A stretch of 44,027 bases of DNA from Armatimonadaceae bacterium (GTDB lineage: Bacteria; Armatimonadota; Armatimonadia; Armatimonadales; Armatimonadaceae): assembly GCA_030446525.1 (NCBI GenBank), contig JAUJNC010000004.1:19553-63579 (forward strand), written 5' to 3'. Shown here piece by piece: positions 1 through 9,141 of this stretch (positions within the stretch are counted from its first letter, which is position 1; every line of letters begins with the position of its first letter). The notes beneath the pieces were generated by a model. The model saw nothing but the letters and a program-made list of their open reading frames with translations. It was not told the origin of the DNA and did not search any database. The translations under genes and the position numbers were made by a program.

Positions 1-161
1 TTTGTTAGGGTTGGGGGGGCGGGGGGGTTTTTTTTTTTTTTGGGGCCCCGGGCAAAACCCCGTTCAATTTTGCCCCGGGGGCGCCGTTTGTGGCATTTAC
101 CGCTGGGGGTTTTTCGCCCCCCCCCCCGGCGGGGGGGTGGCCCGACAAAAGGAGCCAGGGG
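1..161. other. Low-complexity, low-quality window edge
   Basis: This stretch consists of long runs of G, T and C (for example about 14 T near position 30 and runs of seven or more C or G near 117-137). No reading frame here has believable protein composition. It looks like the unreliable end of a contig rather than biological sequence. The first credible signal is a purine-rich ribosome binding site at 147-153, which belongs to the next gene. Confidence 0.7.
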
Positions 162-1097
162 ATGGGACGGCAAAGGGGAAGCGCGAAGTGGTCTGTGGTC
201 GGTGTGCTCGCGGCGCTGGCGCTCGGCGGTGGCGGCGGCGGCGGCGAGGGGCCGTCTACGGGGGACCGGATCGTGTTCACATCCAACCGGGACGGCAATT
301 CGGAGATCTATCGCATGGACGCGAACGGCTCGCGGCAGCGACGGCTGACCGACCATCCCGAGCTCGATTTCCAGCCGTCGCTGCGGCCCGACCGCCAGGA
401 GGTCGTCTGGACGTCGCGCCGCGACGGCGACTTCGAGCTTTTGCTGATGAACGCCGACGGCGGGGATGTCCGGCGGCTGACCGACAACAGCCGGCTGGAC
501 GCCGACCCGGCGTTCAGCCCGGACGGCCGGCGCATCGCATTCGTGTCGGACCGCGACGGGAACGACGAGGTCTACGTGATGAACCGCGACGGCAGCGGCG
601 TGGCCCGCCTGACCAACAACGCGGCGGCGGACGCGACGCCCGCCTGGAGCCCCGACGGGAGCCGGATCGCCTGGGCGTCCGAGCGCGACGGCAACTTCGA
701 GATCTACGCGATGGACGCCGACGGCGCCGGTAAGACCCGGCTGACCAACAACATCGCGACCGACGACTCCCCCGCCTGGAGCCCGGACGGAAGCCGGATC
801 GTGTTCGCGTCCAACCGCGACGGCGACTTCGAGATCTACCGGATCGACCTGCGTGACGGCGACGTGGACCGCCTGACCGACAACGAGGCCGAGGACGGGT
901 TCCCCGTCTTCACCGCGGACGGCTTCCGGATCCTCTTCGACTCCGACCGCGACGGCAGCTACGAGATATACGGCATGAACACCGACGGCGGCGACCAGCG
1001 GCGCCTGACGCGCAACGACGCCGCCGACACCAACCCGGATCATCGGGCGCAGCCCGCCCCGGCCAACAGTCGCCTTCGGGGCGCGAGGGGGAGATGA
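162..1097 (+). CDS. PD40/TolB-type beta-propeller protein, probably exported
   Basis: About 311 residues. After a short basic N-terminus, a hydrophobic segment and a glycine-rich linker (about residues 1-35), the protein is built from six repeats of about 42 residues. Each has the pattern of a serine-rich strand, DRDG, an E-I-Y motif, DG and RLT. This is the WD40-like PD40 repeat seen in TolB and in many secreted propellers of uncertain function. The start at 162 was chosen because AAAGGAG lies 8 bases upstream and the sequence before it is low-quality. The stop overlaps the start of the next propeller gene (ATGA), so the two are probably translationally coupled. It is not TolB itself: the TolB N-terminal domain is missing, as are tol/pal neighbours. 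A binding or scaffold role outside the cytoplasm is inference. Confidence 0.85.
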   Translation: MGRQRGSAKWSVVGVLAALALGGGGGGGEGPSTGDRIVFTSNRDGNSEIYRMDANGSRQRRLTDHPELDFQPSLRPDRQEVVWTSRRDGDFELLLMNADGGDVRRLTDNSRLDADPAFSPDGRRIAFVSDRDGNDEVYVMNRDGSGVARLTNNAAADATPAWSPDGSRIAWASERDGNFEIYAMDADGAGKTRLTNNIATDDSPAWSPDGSRIVFASNRDGDFEIYRIDLRDGDVDRLTDNEAEDGFPVFTADGFRILFDSDRDGSYEIYGMNTDGGDQRRLTRNDAADTNPDHRAQPAPANSRLRGARGR

Positions 1098-1795
1098 CCA
1101 TGCGACGCAGCAACCAGACGGCCCGCCTGTGGCGGCGGGCCGGCGTCCTCGCCGGTGCGGCGGCGCTGCTCCTGATGGACGGCGACCCCCAATCGTCCGT
1201 GTTCGCCGGCAACCCGCGCGAGCGGGAGGAAAGGGCGCAGCAAAAGAAAAAGGGCGAGGAAGAAAGGAAACCGGAGACCCCGACCGAACGCGAGGAGAAG
1301 GCACAGACCGAGACCCGGCCGCCGGACGAGAGCGCCCCGCCGGTCGTGACCGACACGTACCCCTATCCCGGTCCCCGCTACCCCGACGACCGGCGGGGCC
1401 ACACCCGGCGCATCGTGTTCTCGTCCGACCGCAGCGGCAACGGCGACATCTACCTGATGAACGGCGACGGCACCGGCCTGCGCCGGCTGACGAACAGCCC
1501 GCGCACCGACGCCAACCCCGCCTTCAGCCCGGACGGCCGCCATATCGCGTACTCGTCGGGCGACGCCGACGGGACCGACATCTACCGGATGAACAGCGAC
1601 GGCACCGGCCGGCGCCGCCTGACCACAAACGGCGGGATCAACGACGAACCCGCCTTCAGCCCGGACGGCTGCCAGATCGCCTTCGCCTCCAACCGCGGCG
1701 GGAGGTTTGCCCTATACGTGATGAACACCGACGGGACCGGCCTGCGCCGGCTGACCGACAGCCGTTCCAACAGCGGCGAACCCGACTGGCACTAG
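1094..1795 (+). CDS. PD40/TolB-type propeller protein with charged linker
   Basis: 233 residues. The N-terminus has a basic stretch and a hydrophobic run (about residues 12-28) that reads as a signal peptide or anchor. A very charged, low-complexity linker rich in E, K and R follows (about residues 38-80). Three PD40 repeats then carry the FSPDG and RRLT hallmarks. The gene starts inside the stop codon of the upstream propeller gene (ATGA overlap); an alternative start is the second ATG at 1100. Three repeats cannot close a six-bladed propeller alone, so it may pair with its neighbour or oligomerise (inference). There are no catalytic motifs. Confidence 0.82.
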   Translation: MTMRRSNQTARLWRRAGVLAGAAALLLMDGDPQSSVFAGNPREREERAQQKKKGEEERKPETPTEREEKAQTETRPPDESAPPVVTDTYPYPGPRYPDDRRGHTRRIVFSSDRSGNGDIYLMNGDGTGLRRLTNSPRTDANPAFSPDGRHIAYSSGDADGTDIYRMNSDGTGRRRLTTNGGINDEPAFSPDGCQIAFASNRGGRFALYVMNTDGTGLRRLTDSRSNSGEPDWH

Positions 1796-2012
1796 CCCTT
1801 CTCCTGCCGTGTGTCGGGCCAAGGCGACCGTCCGTTCACACTTCGGCGTTCGCGCTGCGTAGACCACGGGCAGAGCTGCTGCGAGGAGCCGGACGCGGCC
1901 GGGGATATCGGCAGCCCTGGTTGGCTGCTTTGTTTGGTCGCCGGCCACTTTGGGAATACTAGACAGCACGGCCCGTGTGGCCGTGATTCCCCGGCCGGTC
2001 GCGGAGCCATTC

Positions 2013-2273
2013 ATGCCTGAACAAGTAGAGAAGCACGGCGACGTCCACGTGGTCGTCGGTCTGCCCCGTGTGGAGGTGACCGCGGGCGAAGTCTGCCCGC
2101 GCTGTCAGTTGGTGGTCCAGGAACACAACTTCCTCTGGCCGAAGCCCGACGCCGACCTCACGCTGCGGTTATTCGTGGAAGCTTGCTACTGCGGGGTCCG
2201 ATTCACCGACGCGGGGGGACAGCCGCTGGACGAGACGCCGGAGCTATGGGGGGTCGCGGCAGACCAACAGTAA
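2013..2273 (+). CDS. Small CxxC-containing protein of unknown function
   Basis: About 86 residues and soluble. A CPRC motif near residue 28 and a C-Y-C-G motif near residue 63 could form one zinc site or a disulfide pair. The start at 2013 is chosen over an in-frame start at 1950 because the intervening residues look non-coding and a weak purine-rich site (GGAG) precedes it. I do not recognise the family. It sits between the propeller pair and the ABC-exporter operon; a shared function is not evident. The preceding 217 bases (1796-2012) show no gene. Confidence 0.55.
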   Translation: MPEQVEKHGDVHVVVGLPRVEVTAGEVCPRCQLVVQEHNFLWPKPDADLTLRLFVEACYCGVRFTDAGGQPLDETPELWGVAADQQ

Positions 2274-2283
2274 GCGTGGGCTG

Positions 2284-2313
2284 TTGACATCGGTTCGCCC
2301 GATGTCGTATACT
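2284..2313 (+). promoter_or_regulatory. Strong sigma-70-type promoter (TTGACA-N18-TATACT)
   Basis: TTGACA at 2284-2289 and TATACT at 2308-2313 are separated by 18 bases. The first ATG of the downstream ABC gene is at 2321, so the predicted transcription start (about 2320) falls at the start codon and the message would be leaderless or nearly so. The same element spacing recurs at 36517-36546 on the other strand. Confidence 0.7.
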
Positions 2314-2320
2314 ACAACAC

Positions 2321-3713
2321 ATGCTCTGGGGCGCCATCCTGCTCAGCCTGGTGGACCCGTGGCTTACCGTCCTCGTCATCTGCTACCTGATGCCCTTCAC
2401 CGTCGGCGCGCAAGTACTTCTACGAGTGGCTGCGCGGCGTCTCGCTCGCCGTCAAGGAGCGGCAGCAGCGGGGCGAAGCCACCCTCCCGCGCGACGGCAT
2501 CGCCGGCGCCAAAGCGGTAAGGGGGCAGCGGCGGATCAAGTTCCAGGTGCGCAAATACCTGTCCCGCGTGATCCGGACGCGGCGCATGAACCTGCGCTAC
2601 AGGTATCTCAACATCCTCACCAACGACGGCGTGCTCTGGACGCTGCGCTGGGTGTTCGAGAAGTGGATCTGGTTCTACGTCACCTACCAGGTGATGACGG
2701 GCGAGCGCACCATCGGCGAGTGGGGCGTCACGTTCTGGCTGCTCAACCAGTTCCGCGTGCCGATGGAGCGGCTCGTGCGCCTCACGGCGAACCTGCGCCT
2801 CCAGACGGTGCCGGCGCAGCGCCTGCTCGAGACGCTGGACGTGGAGCCCGACATCTACGACCTGCCGGACGCCGTCCCGCTCCCCCGCCTGCGCGGCGCG
2901 GTCGAGTTCCGCAACGTGACCTTCGAGTACGTGCCGGGCAAACCCGTGCTGCGGAACGTCTCCTTCCGGCTCGAACCGGGCCAGACCGCCGCGTTCGTCG
3001 GGCCGAGCGGGGCGGGGAAGAGCACGATCATGCACCTGGTGCTCCGCCTCCACGATCCGACCGAGGGGTGCGTGCTGGTGGACGGGCAGGACCTGAAGAA
3101 GGTCGCGCTGCAGAGCTACCTGGAACAGGTGGGCGTCGTGCCCCAGACCACGTTCCTGTTCGGGACCAGCGTCGGGGACAACATCCGCTACGGCAAGCTC
3201 GACGCGACCGAGGAAGAGGTGCGCCGCGCGGCGGCGCTGGCCGAGATAGACACCTTCATCGAGAGTCTGCCCCAGGGCTACGACACGCACCTGGGCGAGG
3301 GGACGAAACTCTCGGGCGGCCAGAAACAGCGCATCGGGATCGCGCGCACGCTCATCCGTGACCCGCGCATCCTGATCCTGGACGAGGCGACGGCCAGCCT
3401 GGACGCCCGCGCCGAAGAGGCGATCCTGCGCACCACCGAGAAGGTGCGCGCGGGGCGGACGGTGCTCTCCATCGCCCACCGGCTGCGGGCGGTCGTCAGC
3501 GCCGACGTGATCTTCGTGCTGCGGCAGGGCCGGATCGTGGACCAGGGCAGTCATGCGGAGCTCATGGCCCGGCCCGGCCTGTACCGCCAGATGTGGGAGG
3601 AGCAGACGCGGATGCACCTGGCCGGGCTCCATCTCCCGGGCGCGATCCACGGCCCGGAGGGCAATCGCGCCCCAACGCTGTTGGACGAACCGAGGACACA
3701 TGTCCCCGCGTGA
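2321..3713 (+). CDS. ABC exporter half-transporter, 5'-truncated and with one frameshift
   Basis: The ATP-binding half is complete: Walker A GPSGAGKST (coded at about 3000-3026), signature LSGGQKQRIG, Walker B ILILDEATASLD and an H-loop in IAHRL. The membrane half is not. The first codons align with transmembrane helix 4 of the downstream paralogue (VDPWLTVLV against its IDPGITVLV), so helices 1-3 are missing. A one-base frameshift near 2405 separates the first 30 codons from the rest; reading across it gives a continuous exporter sequence (KYFYEWLRG onward). An abrupt promoter-to-helix-4 junction suggests a genomic deletion or an assembly join. The substrate is unknown. It would normally pair with the half-transporter at 3872-5983 as a heterodimer. 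Confidence 0.85.
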
Positions 3714-3858
3714 CCGCAAGCTGATGGGGCGCCTCATGATCGTGGCCAGCGTGCTCGTCGGCCTGATGGTGGCCGCGATGCTGTGGACGACCCTCCAGAG
3801 CGGGGGGCGCGGTCCAGCGCCGGGTCCGCCGCAGCCCGGCGCGCCTTCCGAACCATAA
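3700..3858 (+). CDS. Small single-pass membrane protein in ABC operon
   Basis: 52 residues. A basic N-terminus (MSPRDRKLMGR) is followed by one clear hydrophobic helix (about residues 11-30) and a Pro/Gly-rich tail. It overlaps the end of the truncated ABC gene by 14 bases and ends 13 bases before the next ABC gene, so it is in the same operon. GAGG precedes the start by 4 bases. Family unknown. A small accessory subunit of the transporter is a reasonable inference, but composition and position are the only support. Confidence 0.6.
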   Translation: MSPRDRKLMGRLMIVASVLVGLMVAAMLWTTLQSGGRGPAPGPPQPGAPSEP

Positions 3859-3871
3859 CAGAGGTTCTTCG

Positions 3872-5983
3872 ATGCCACCCGACAACGGCGAACAACCAGC
3901 GGACAGCGGCAACGGACGGGGTACCGGATCCGGGCTAGGGCGAGGCTTGGACGCGCGCCCCCTCGCGCGCGCGCGCGATTTCGTCTTCCGCGCGCGCGCG
4001 CCGCGCGACCCCGAACCGGAGATCCCGCGGACGCCCGGCTCCCAGGCCCCACCCCCGGAAGACGACATGGAAAACCTCCTGCGCGAGGATCTTTCCAATC
4101 CGGTCGTGGAGCTGAGCCAGCCCCGCGACCGGCCCCCGAGGGTGGTCTTCACCGAGCAGGAGGCGACGGATCTGGCGCGCCGGCACCAGCGAAGCGAGCG
4201 GGAGATCTTCTTCCACTTTCTGCGCCACATGCGCCCCTATTGGCGCAAGTCGGGGCTGATCCTGCTGGCCAACTGCGTCCTGGTGACCATCAGCGTGATC
4301 CCGCCGTGGTTCGGCAAGTTCCTCATCGACGACGCGTTCCCCAACAAAAACTGGGGCCTGTTCTTCGGCATCTTCGCGGCCATGCTCTCGATGGACCTGT
4401 TCGGGCGCGTCATCGGGACGATGAACAACATCCTGAACAGCTACATCGACCTCCGCGTGGGCCTGGACCTTCGCAACCACTTTTTCCGCCACCTGCTGGG
4501 GCTCTCGATGACGTTCATCCACAACCGCCCGGTCGGGGAGCACATGTACCGGACGACGGCCGACGTGGACGCGATGGTGGACATGATCACCGACGTGATC
4601 CCGAACTGCATCAAGGCGCTCTACGAGTTCGGGCTTATCCTCCTCTTCACCGTCTTCATCGATCCGGGGATCACCGTGCTCGTGCTCCTGTACATGATCC
4701 CCTACACCAGTCTGGCGTACAAGTTCGCCACCATCCGGCGCAACCTGGACCGGACCGCGCGGGAGCGGTGGCAGCGGCGGGACGCGGGGCTGCAGGAAGG
4801 GATCGCGGGCATCGCGGTGATCAAGAGCTTCGGGCGCCGCCGCCATGAGGTGCGCCGCTACCTGCACCTGAATCTGGAAGGCCAGCGCGTGGGCATCAAG
4901 CAGTATTTCGTCGGGCTGCTGCAGTCCCAGTTCATCGGCAACGTCCTCCCCTGGGCCAAGGGGACGCTGCTCTGGGTCTACTTCGCGCGCAAGGTCATCG
5001 TGGGCGACCTCACCTTCGGCATGGTGTTCCCCATGATGGATTATATGAACCGCCTGACCAACCCGATCCAGGCCATCGTCGACAACTTCAACCGCGCGCG
5101 GCTGGCGATGATCCCGGCGGAGCGGCTGTTCCAGACGCTGGACGTGGCCCCCGCCGTCGTCGAGCGCAAGGATGCGCGGCGGATGTCGGCGCTGAGGGGC
5201 TCCGTGGCCTTTGAAGACGTCGCCTTCCAGTACGAGAACGGACGGCCCGTGCTGCAGGGTGTGCGCTTCGCCGTCGAACCGGGGCGCAAGGTGGCCGTCA
5301 TGGGGCCGAGCGGCGCGGGCAAGAGCACCATCGTCAACCTGCTGCTCCGGCTGCACGATCCCAGCGCCGGCCGGGTGCTCGTCGACGGCCACGACCTCCG
5401 GGATGTCCGCCTGGATAGCTACCAGAAGCAGGTGGGCCTGGTGATGCAGGAGACCTATCTGTTCGGGGGCACCATCCGGGAGAACCTGCTGTTCACGAAC
5501 CCCTACGCGACGCAGGAAGAGATGGACCACGCCGCCCGGCTCGCCGGCATCTACGACTGGGTCAGGGCGCAGCCGCACGGGTACGACCAGGACCTGAGCG
5601 AGGGCGCCTCCCTGTCTGTGGGCCAGAAGCAGCGGATCGGCATCGCCCGCGCGATCTTGCGCGACCCGCATCTTCTGATCCTGGACGAGCCCACCTCCTC
5701 GCTGGACAGCAAGACGGAGGAGCACGTCCTCGAAACGCTGCGCGAGGTGGCCAGGGGTCGCACCACGTTCATCGTCTCGCACCGCCTCAATACCGTCATC
5801 GACGCGGACGAGATCCTGGTGATGGAGGACGGCCGCATCGTTCAGCGGGGCCGGCACGCGGACCTGGTGGACGCGCCCGGGGTCTACCGCGAACTCTACC
5901 GACTCTACTACGGCCTGACCGACGAGGGCGACGGACTTCCTGCGCCCCGCCCCGCCGGCAGGAGAATCGAGGTCGCATCATGA
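3872..5983 (+). CDS. ABC exporter half-transporter (membrane plus ATPase domains)
   Basis: 703 residues and full length. A long Pro/Arg-rich, probably disordered N-terminal extension (about residues 1-115) precedes a type-I exporter membrane domain with hydrophobic helices. The nucleotide-binding domain follows: Walker A GPSGAGKST (478-486), signature LSVGQKQRIG (about 581), Walker B LLILDEPTSSLD (about 601-612) and the switch histidine in SHRLNT. The signature has V where the consensus has the first G of SGGQ. The consensus form is kept in the truncated partner, as in asymmetric heterodimeric exporters (inference). Its stop overlaps the adaptor gene start (ATGA). Lipid, peptide or drug export cannot be told apart from sequence alone. 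Confidence 0.93.
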   Translation: MPPDNGEQPADSGNGRGTGSGLGRGLDARPLARARDFVFRARAPRDPEPEIPRTPGSQAPPPEDDMENLLREDLSNPVVELSQPRDRPPRVVFTEQEATDLARRHQRSEREIFFHFLRHMRPYWRKSGLILLANCVLVTISVIPPWFGKFLIDDAFPNKNWGLFFGIFAAMLSMDLFGRVIGTMNNILNSYIDLRVGLDLRNHFFRHLLGLSMTFIHNRPVGEHMYRTTADVDAMVDMITDVIPNCIKALYEFGLILLFTVFIDPGITVLVLLYMIPYTSLAYKFATIRRNLDRTARERWQRRDAGLQEGIAGIAVIKSFGRRRHEVRRYLHLNLEGQRVGIKQYFVGLLQSQFIGNVLPWAKGTLLWVYFARKVIVGDLTFGMVFPMMDYMNRLTNPIQAIVDNFNRARLAMIPAERLFQTLDVAPAVVERKDARRMSALRGSVAFEDVAFQYENGRPVLQGVRFAVEPGRKVAVMGPSGAGKSTIVNLLLRLHDPSAGRVLVDGHDLRDVRLDSYQKQVGLVMQETYLFGGTIRENLLFTNPYATQEEMDHAARLAGIYDWVRAQPHGYDQDLSEGASLSVGQKQRIGIARAILRDPHLLILDEPTSSLDSKTEEHVLETLREVARGRTTFIVSHRLNTVIDADEILVMEDGRIVQRGRHADLVDAPGVYRELYRLYYGLTDEGDGLPAPRPAGRRIEVAS

Positions 5984-7557
5984 CACCTACCCCGCGCCCT
6001 TTCCCCGGCATCCGGTGGTTCCAGGGGCGGTCCCCGGCCCGGAAGCGCCTGGCGGTCAAGCGCTTCATGGCCCGCTACATTTTCTACCTTCAGACCTTCG
6101 GCTACATCGCCGTCTCGCTGGTCGCGCTGGCCATCATGGCCTGCTTCTTCTTTAAGGTGGACGACGTGATCCGCATCGACGGGGATCCGGTCGCGATCAA
6201 GCCGCGGGCGGAGACGATCAAGCGCAAGGCCGACGCGCTCGTGACGAAGGTCTTCGTCCAGAAGCACCAGAGGGTGCGCCAGGGCGACCCGCTCATCGAG
6301 GTCGTGGAAAGCCCAGAGTGGATGAGCCGCTACCTCGTCATGCGTCAAATGCGGTCGCTCCTGGACGAGTTCGCAGCGCCCGGCCAGGCGGCGGAACTGG
6401 CGAAGGCGCGCATCGAGGAGGCCCAGAAGGCGGCGCGCGAGGCGGCGCTGGCGGCGGTCAAGAGGACAGGCCCGGCCGTCACGGAAGCCGAGGAGAAGGA
6501 GGAAGAGGAGAAGGAGCCGCTCCCCGTCATCCCCCTCACGCCGGAGGAGGAGAAAGTGCGCGCCATCGCGCAGCAGCGGCTCGCCGACTGGGAGGCGCAT
6601 GCCGTGCCGAAAGCGCCCCGCATCGTGATCCGCGCGCCCATCGACGGCATCGTGGTCGCGGCGGACGACCTGGCTTTCAAGAAGGTGGACGCGGACGCCG
6701 AGATCTTGAAGGTCGTCGACCTGGACGACCTGCGCCTCACCGTCAAGTTCAAAGGCGATACCGTCGCGGACGCGCGCTCTGGGCAGAGGGCCACCATCAA
6801 GGCCCTCGTCCCCGAGTATAAGAGGGGCGTGATCTTCCGCGGCGACACCGTCCCGGAGGGCCGCTACTCCTGGCAGAAGGAGCGCGTCGTCTCGTACAGC
6901 CTGATCGACCCGAAGGTCAAAGATATGGTCAAGGACGCCTTCAAGGACCGCAAGATCACTCAGCGCAATGACATCCCGTTCAACCTCGCCGAGGTGACGG
7001 ACGTGGAGGTGAACACCGACATCGAGACCGTCCCGGCCGGGAGCGGATCGCCCGCCCTGGCCGCCGGGACCATCGTCGCCGACGCGCCCGCCGAGATGGA
7101 ACTGTACGGCAAGGTGCTGGAAGGGAAACACCGTCTCACGGTTCAGGTCGCCGACATACCCCCCGCCGTGACGCAGCAGGTGACCCAAATGGTCGCGGGC
7201 CAGATCCGCGGCAAGGTGATCGAGGCCCCGCAGGAGCCGGAGGAGCCGGGAGGCCCCACGCCCATCCAGTCCCTGCGCGTGCAGGCGGTCCGCGGCGCCC
7301 AGATCATCGCCAAGATGAAGGGAGAGAACGCGGAGGCGAAGCGTGACACGAAGCGCCTGAAGATGGAAGCCGCCCGCACCGCCCAGCGCGCCGCCCCGCT
7401 GGCGCGCCTGTATGAGGCCACGGTGCAGATACAAAACCCGCCGCAATTCCTCAAGGACCGGGTGCTGGAGCTAATGGAACTGGGCAAAGAGGTGAAGGCC
7501 AAGGCGGAGGTGAAGACCGGCCGGCGCCCCGTGGCATTTTTGCTGCTGAAGCGCTAG
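5980..7557 (+). CDS. HlyD-like membrane-fusion/adaptor protein
   Basis: 525 residues. One transmembrane helix (about residues 37-58) is followed by a split biotinyl-lipoyl-like domain. The first half is near residues 83-108 (KVFVQKHQRVRQGDPLIEV) and the second near 210-250 (RAPIDGIVVA, VVDLDDLRLTVKFKG). Between them lies an alpha-helical segment with a strongly acidic, E/K-rich stretch. The rest is an unusually long region with charged helices and no recognised domain. Adaptors of this type link an inner-membrane ABC transporter to the cell envelope. Overlap with the ABC gene stop (ATGA) supports joint function. A convergent nagA ends 17 bases downstream. Confidence 0.8.
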   Translation: MTPTPRPFPGIRWFQGRSPARKRLAVKRFMARYIFYLQTFGYIAVSLVALAIMACFFFKVDDVIRIDGDPVAIKPRAETIKRKADALVTKVFVQKHQRVRQGDPLIEVVESPEWMSRYLVMRQMRSLLDEFAAPGQAAELAKARIEEAQKAAREAALAAVKRTGPAVTEAEEKEEEEKEPLPVIPLTPEEEKVRAIAQQRLADWEAHAVPKAPRIVIRAPIDGIVVAADDLAFKKVDADAEILKVVDLDDLRLTVKFKGDTVADARSGQRATIKALVPEYKRGVIFRGDTVPEGRYSWQKERVVSYSLIDPKVKDMVKDAFKDRKITQRNDIPFNLAEVTDVEVNTDIETVPAGSGSPALAAGTIVADAPAEMELYGKVLEGKHRLTVQVADIPPAVTQQVTQMVAGQIRGKVIEAPQEPEEPGGPTPIQSLRVQAVRGAQIIAKMKGENAEAKRDTKRLKMEAARTAQRAAPLARLYEATVQIQNPPQFLKDRVLELMELGKEVKAKAEVKTGRRPVAFLLLKR

Positions 7558-7574
7558 CTCCGATACGGCGACCG

Positions 7575-8741
7575 CTATGCCTGGAAGACAACCTCCCCGG
7601 CGCAGAGCGTCGCCACGATCTCCAGCGGCCCTTCTCCGGGAACCCGGAACAGGGTGAGGTCCGCATCGTGGCCTATCTGGAGGTGGCCTTTGCGGTCTTC
7701 CCGACGCAGGATTCGGGCCGGTACGGTGCTGGCGCACCGCGCTGCCTGGGCAAGGGACAGGTCGGTGAAGCGGAGGGCGTTGGCCACGCACGTGTCGAGC
7801 AGGTGGCCCGCGCCGGCCAGGTACGGCGTCCCCGCCAGGACCACCTTGCCGGACGGCAGGACCTCGTGGCGGCCCCCGTTGTAGATCCCGGGGGCCAGCC
7901 CGCCCAGGGCGACGGCATCGCTCACCAGCGCCAGCTTCTCCGGCCCCTTCACGCGCGCGAAGGATTTGACCACGGCGGGCGGCAGGTGGTGACCGTCGGC
8001 GATGGCGCTGGCGTACAGGTCGTCCTGGGCCAGCTGCTCCCAGAGGTAGTTGGGGTGGCGCCGGATCTGATTGTGCGCCCCGTTCCCCAGATGCGTGGAC
8101 ATCCGCGCCCCGGCCCGCACGGCGTCCCGGATCGTCTCCGGCTCCGCGCCGGTATGCCCCAGGGCGACCGCGACGCCGGATCCGGTGAGCTTCTCGATGA
8201 AGGGCAGGGCGCCGTCCCGCTCGGGCGCCAGCGTGTAGAGCGCGATGCGTCCTTCGGCGGCTTCCTGAAAGCGCTGGAACTCGTCCCAGTCGGGATCGCG
8301 CACGTGCTCGAGCGGATGGGCGCCGCGCGGGCCGTCCTCGGAAGCGATGTACGGCCCCTCCACATGGATGCCGGGCACCCGCCGCGCCAGGCGCGCGTCT
8401 GCGTTCAGGGCGCGTGACAGCCCGGAAAGCGCGGCATGCATCGCTTCGTGGCTGTTGGTGGTGATGGTGGGGCACAGCAGGGCGGTGCCGGCCCGGGCCG
8501 CCTTTTCGAAGATCAGCGCCAGTTCGTCGGGGTCCGCGGCGCCTTCCCTCCAGGCGCCGCGGTTGAAATCGTGGCCGCCGTAGCCGTTCACCTGGAGGTC
8601 GAGGAAGCCGGGCGCCAGCCAAACATCCGGGCCGCCCAGATCGGCGCGCCCCGTCTCGGCGCGCGAACCCGCGATCCGCCCCCGGGCGACGGTGAGCGTC
8701 ACCACCTCGCCCGTTTCACATACCTTGCCACAAACATCCAT
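7575..8741 (-). CDS. nagA: N-acetylglucosamine-6-phosphate deacetylase
   Basis: 388 residues, the usual length. This amidohydrolase converts GlcNAc-6-P to glucosamine-6-P and acetate in amino-sugar and cell-wall recycling. Visible motifs in order: GFLDLQVNGYGGHDF, the HVEGPYI metal-site segment, GHT near residue 195, THLGNGA, DGHHLP, the catalytic LVSDAV and the C-terminal GHDADLTLF. Canonical NagA usually reads THLFNAM where this has THLGNGA, so the phosphate-site loop differs and another N-acetyl sugar substrate is possible. GGAG lies 6 bases upstream of the ATG. It stands alone, with no nagB or PTS genes adjacent. A TATACT at 8809-8814 on the minus strand could be its -10, without a good -35. 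Confidence 0.9.
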   Translation of the reverse strand: MDVCGKVCETGEVVTLTVARGRIAGSRAETGRADLGGPDVWLAPGFLDLQVNGYGGHDFNRGAWREGAADPDELALIFEKAARAGTALLCPTITTNSHEAMHAALSGLSRALNADARLARRVPGIHVEGPYIASEDGPRGAHPLEHVRDPDWDEFQRFQEAAEGRIALYTLAPERDGALPFIEKLTGSGVAVALGHTGAEPETIRDAVRAGARMSTHLGNGAHNQIRRHPNYLWEQLAQDDLYASAIADGHHLPPAVVKSFARVKGPEKLALVSDAVALGGLAPGIYNGGRHEVLPSGKVVLAGTPYLAGAGHLLDTCVANALRFTDLSLAQAARCASTVPARILRREDRKGHLQIGHDADLTLFRVPGEGPLEIVATLCAGEVVFQA

Positions 8742-9141
8742 CGGCGTCTCCGACCCCGCCGGGGGACAAAAATGTCCGCAGAAGTTCGGGGAAGCGGCGG
8801 ACAGAATCAGTATACCACGGAGGAGCCCCCGCGGGGTCGCCCCCCCGGCAGCCGCTCAACCCGTGCCGTATTGCCGCACGGCGAAGTCCGCGGCACCCGC
8901 CACGAGACTCGGCAAGAGCGGCCGGGTCTTCCGTGGGGCCGTCGGAGGTGGGGGCGCGGAAGCGGCCCCTCGGGAGATGACGTAAGGCCCGACGTATACA
9001 CTTCTCCGGTTTTGTGATGTATAATGCGGGCAAGCACGTCTGACGTAAAATACAGAGTTGGCCTGCTCGCTTGTCAGAAGGCTGGTGAGTGACGGGGTTG
9101 AGCCGAAGGCTTCCCGGTTCCTGCCGGTCAGGACGGATCAT
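8742..9141. other. Intergenic region, divergent promoters expected
   Basis: 400 bases between divergent nagA and the DHFR-like gene, with no believable open frame. A perfect -10 hexamer, TATAAT (9020-9025, plus strand), sits about 115 bases before the DHFR-like start, with no convincing -35. A minus-strand TATACT (8809-8814) faces nagA. I see no recognised riboswitch or terminator. Confidence 0.45.

Noticed and set aside
1..161. Open frames in the first bases, both strands
   Set aside because: They are built from G, C and T homopolymers of doubtful accuracy; the true gene start is at 162 with a good ribosome site.
2397..4052. Long minus-strand frame across the first ABC gene
   Set aside because: Shadow of GC-rich coding on the plus strand; no start signal and no protein family.
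3935..5857. Very long open frame on the minus strand antisense to the ABC exporter
   Set aside because: Composition is the His/Asp/Val-rich pattern produced by complementing GC-rich codons; no domain is recognisable and the plus-strand gene is unambiguous.
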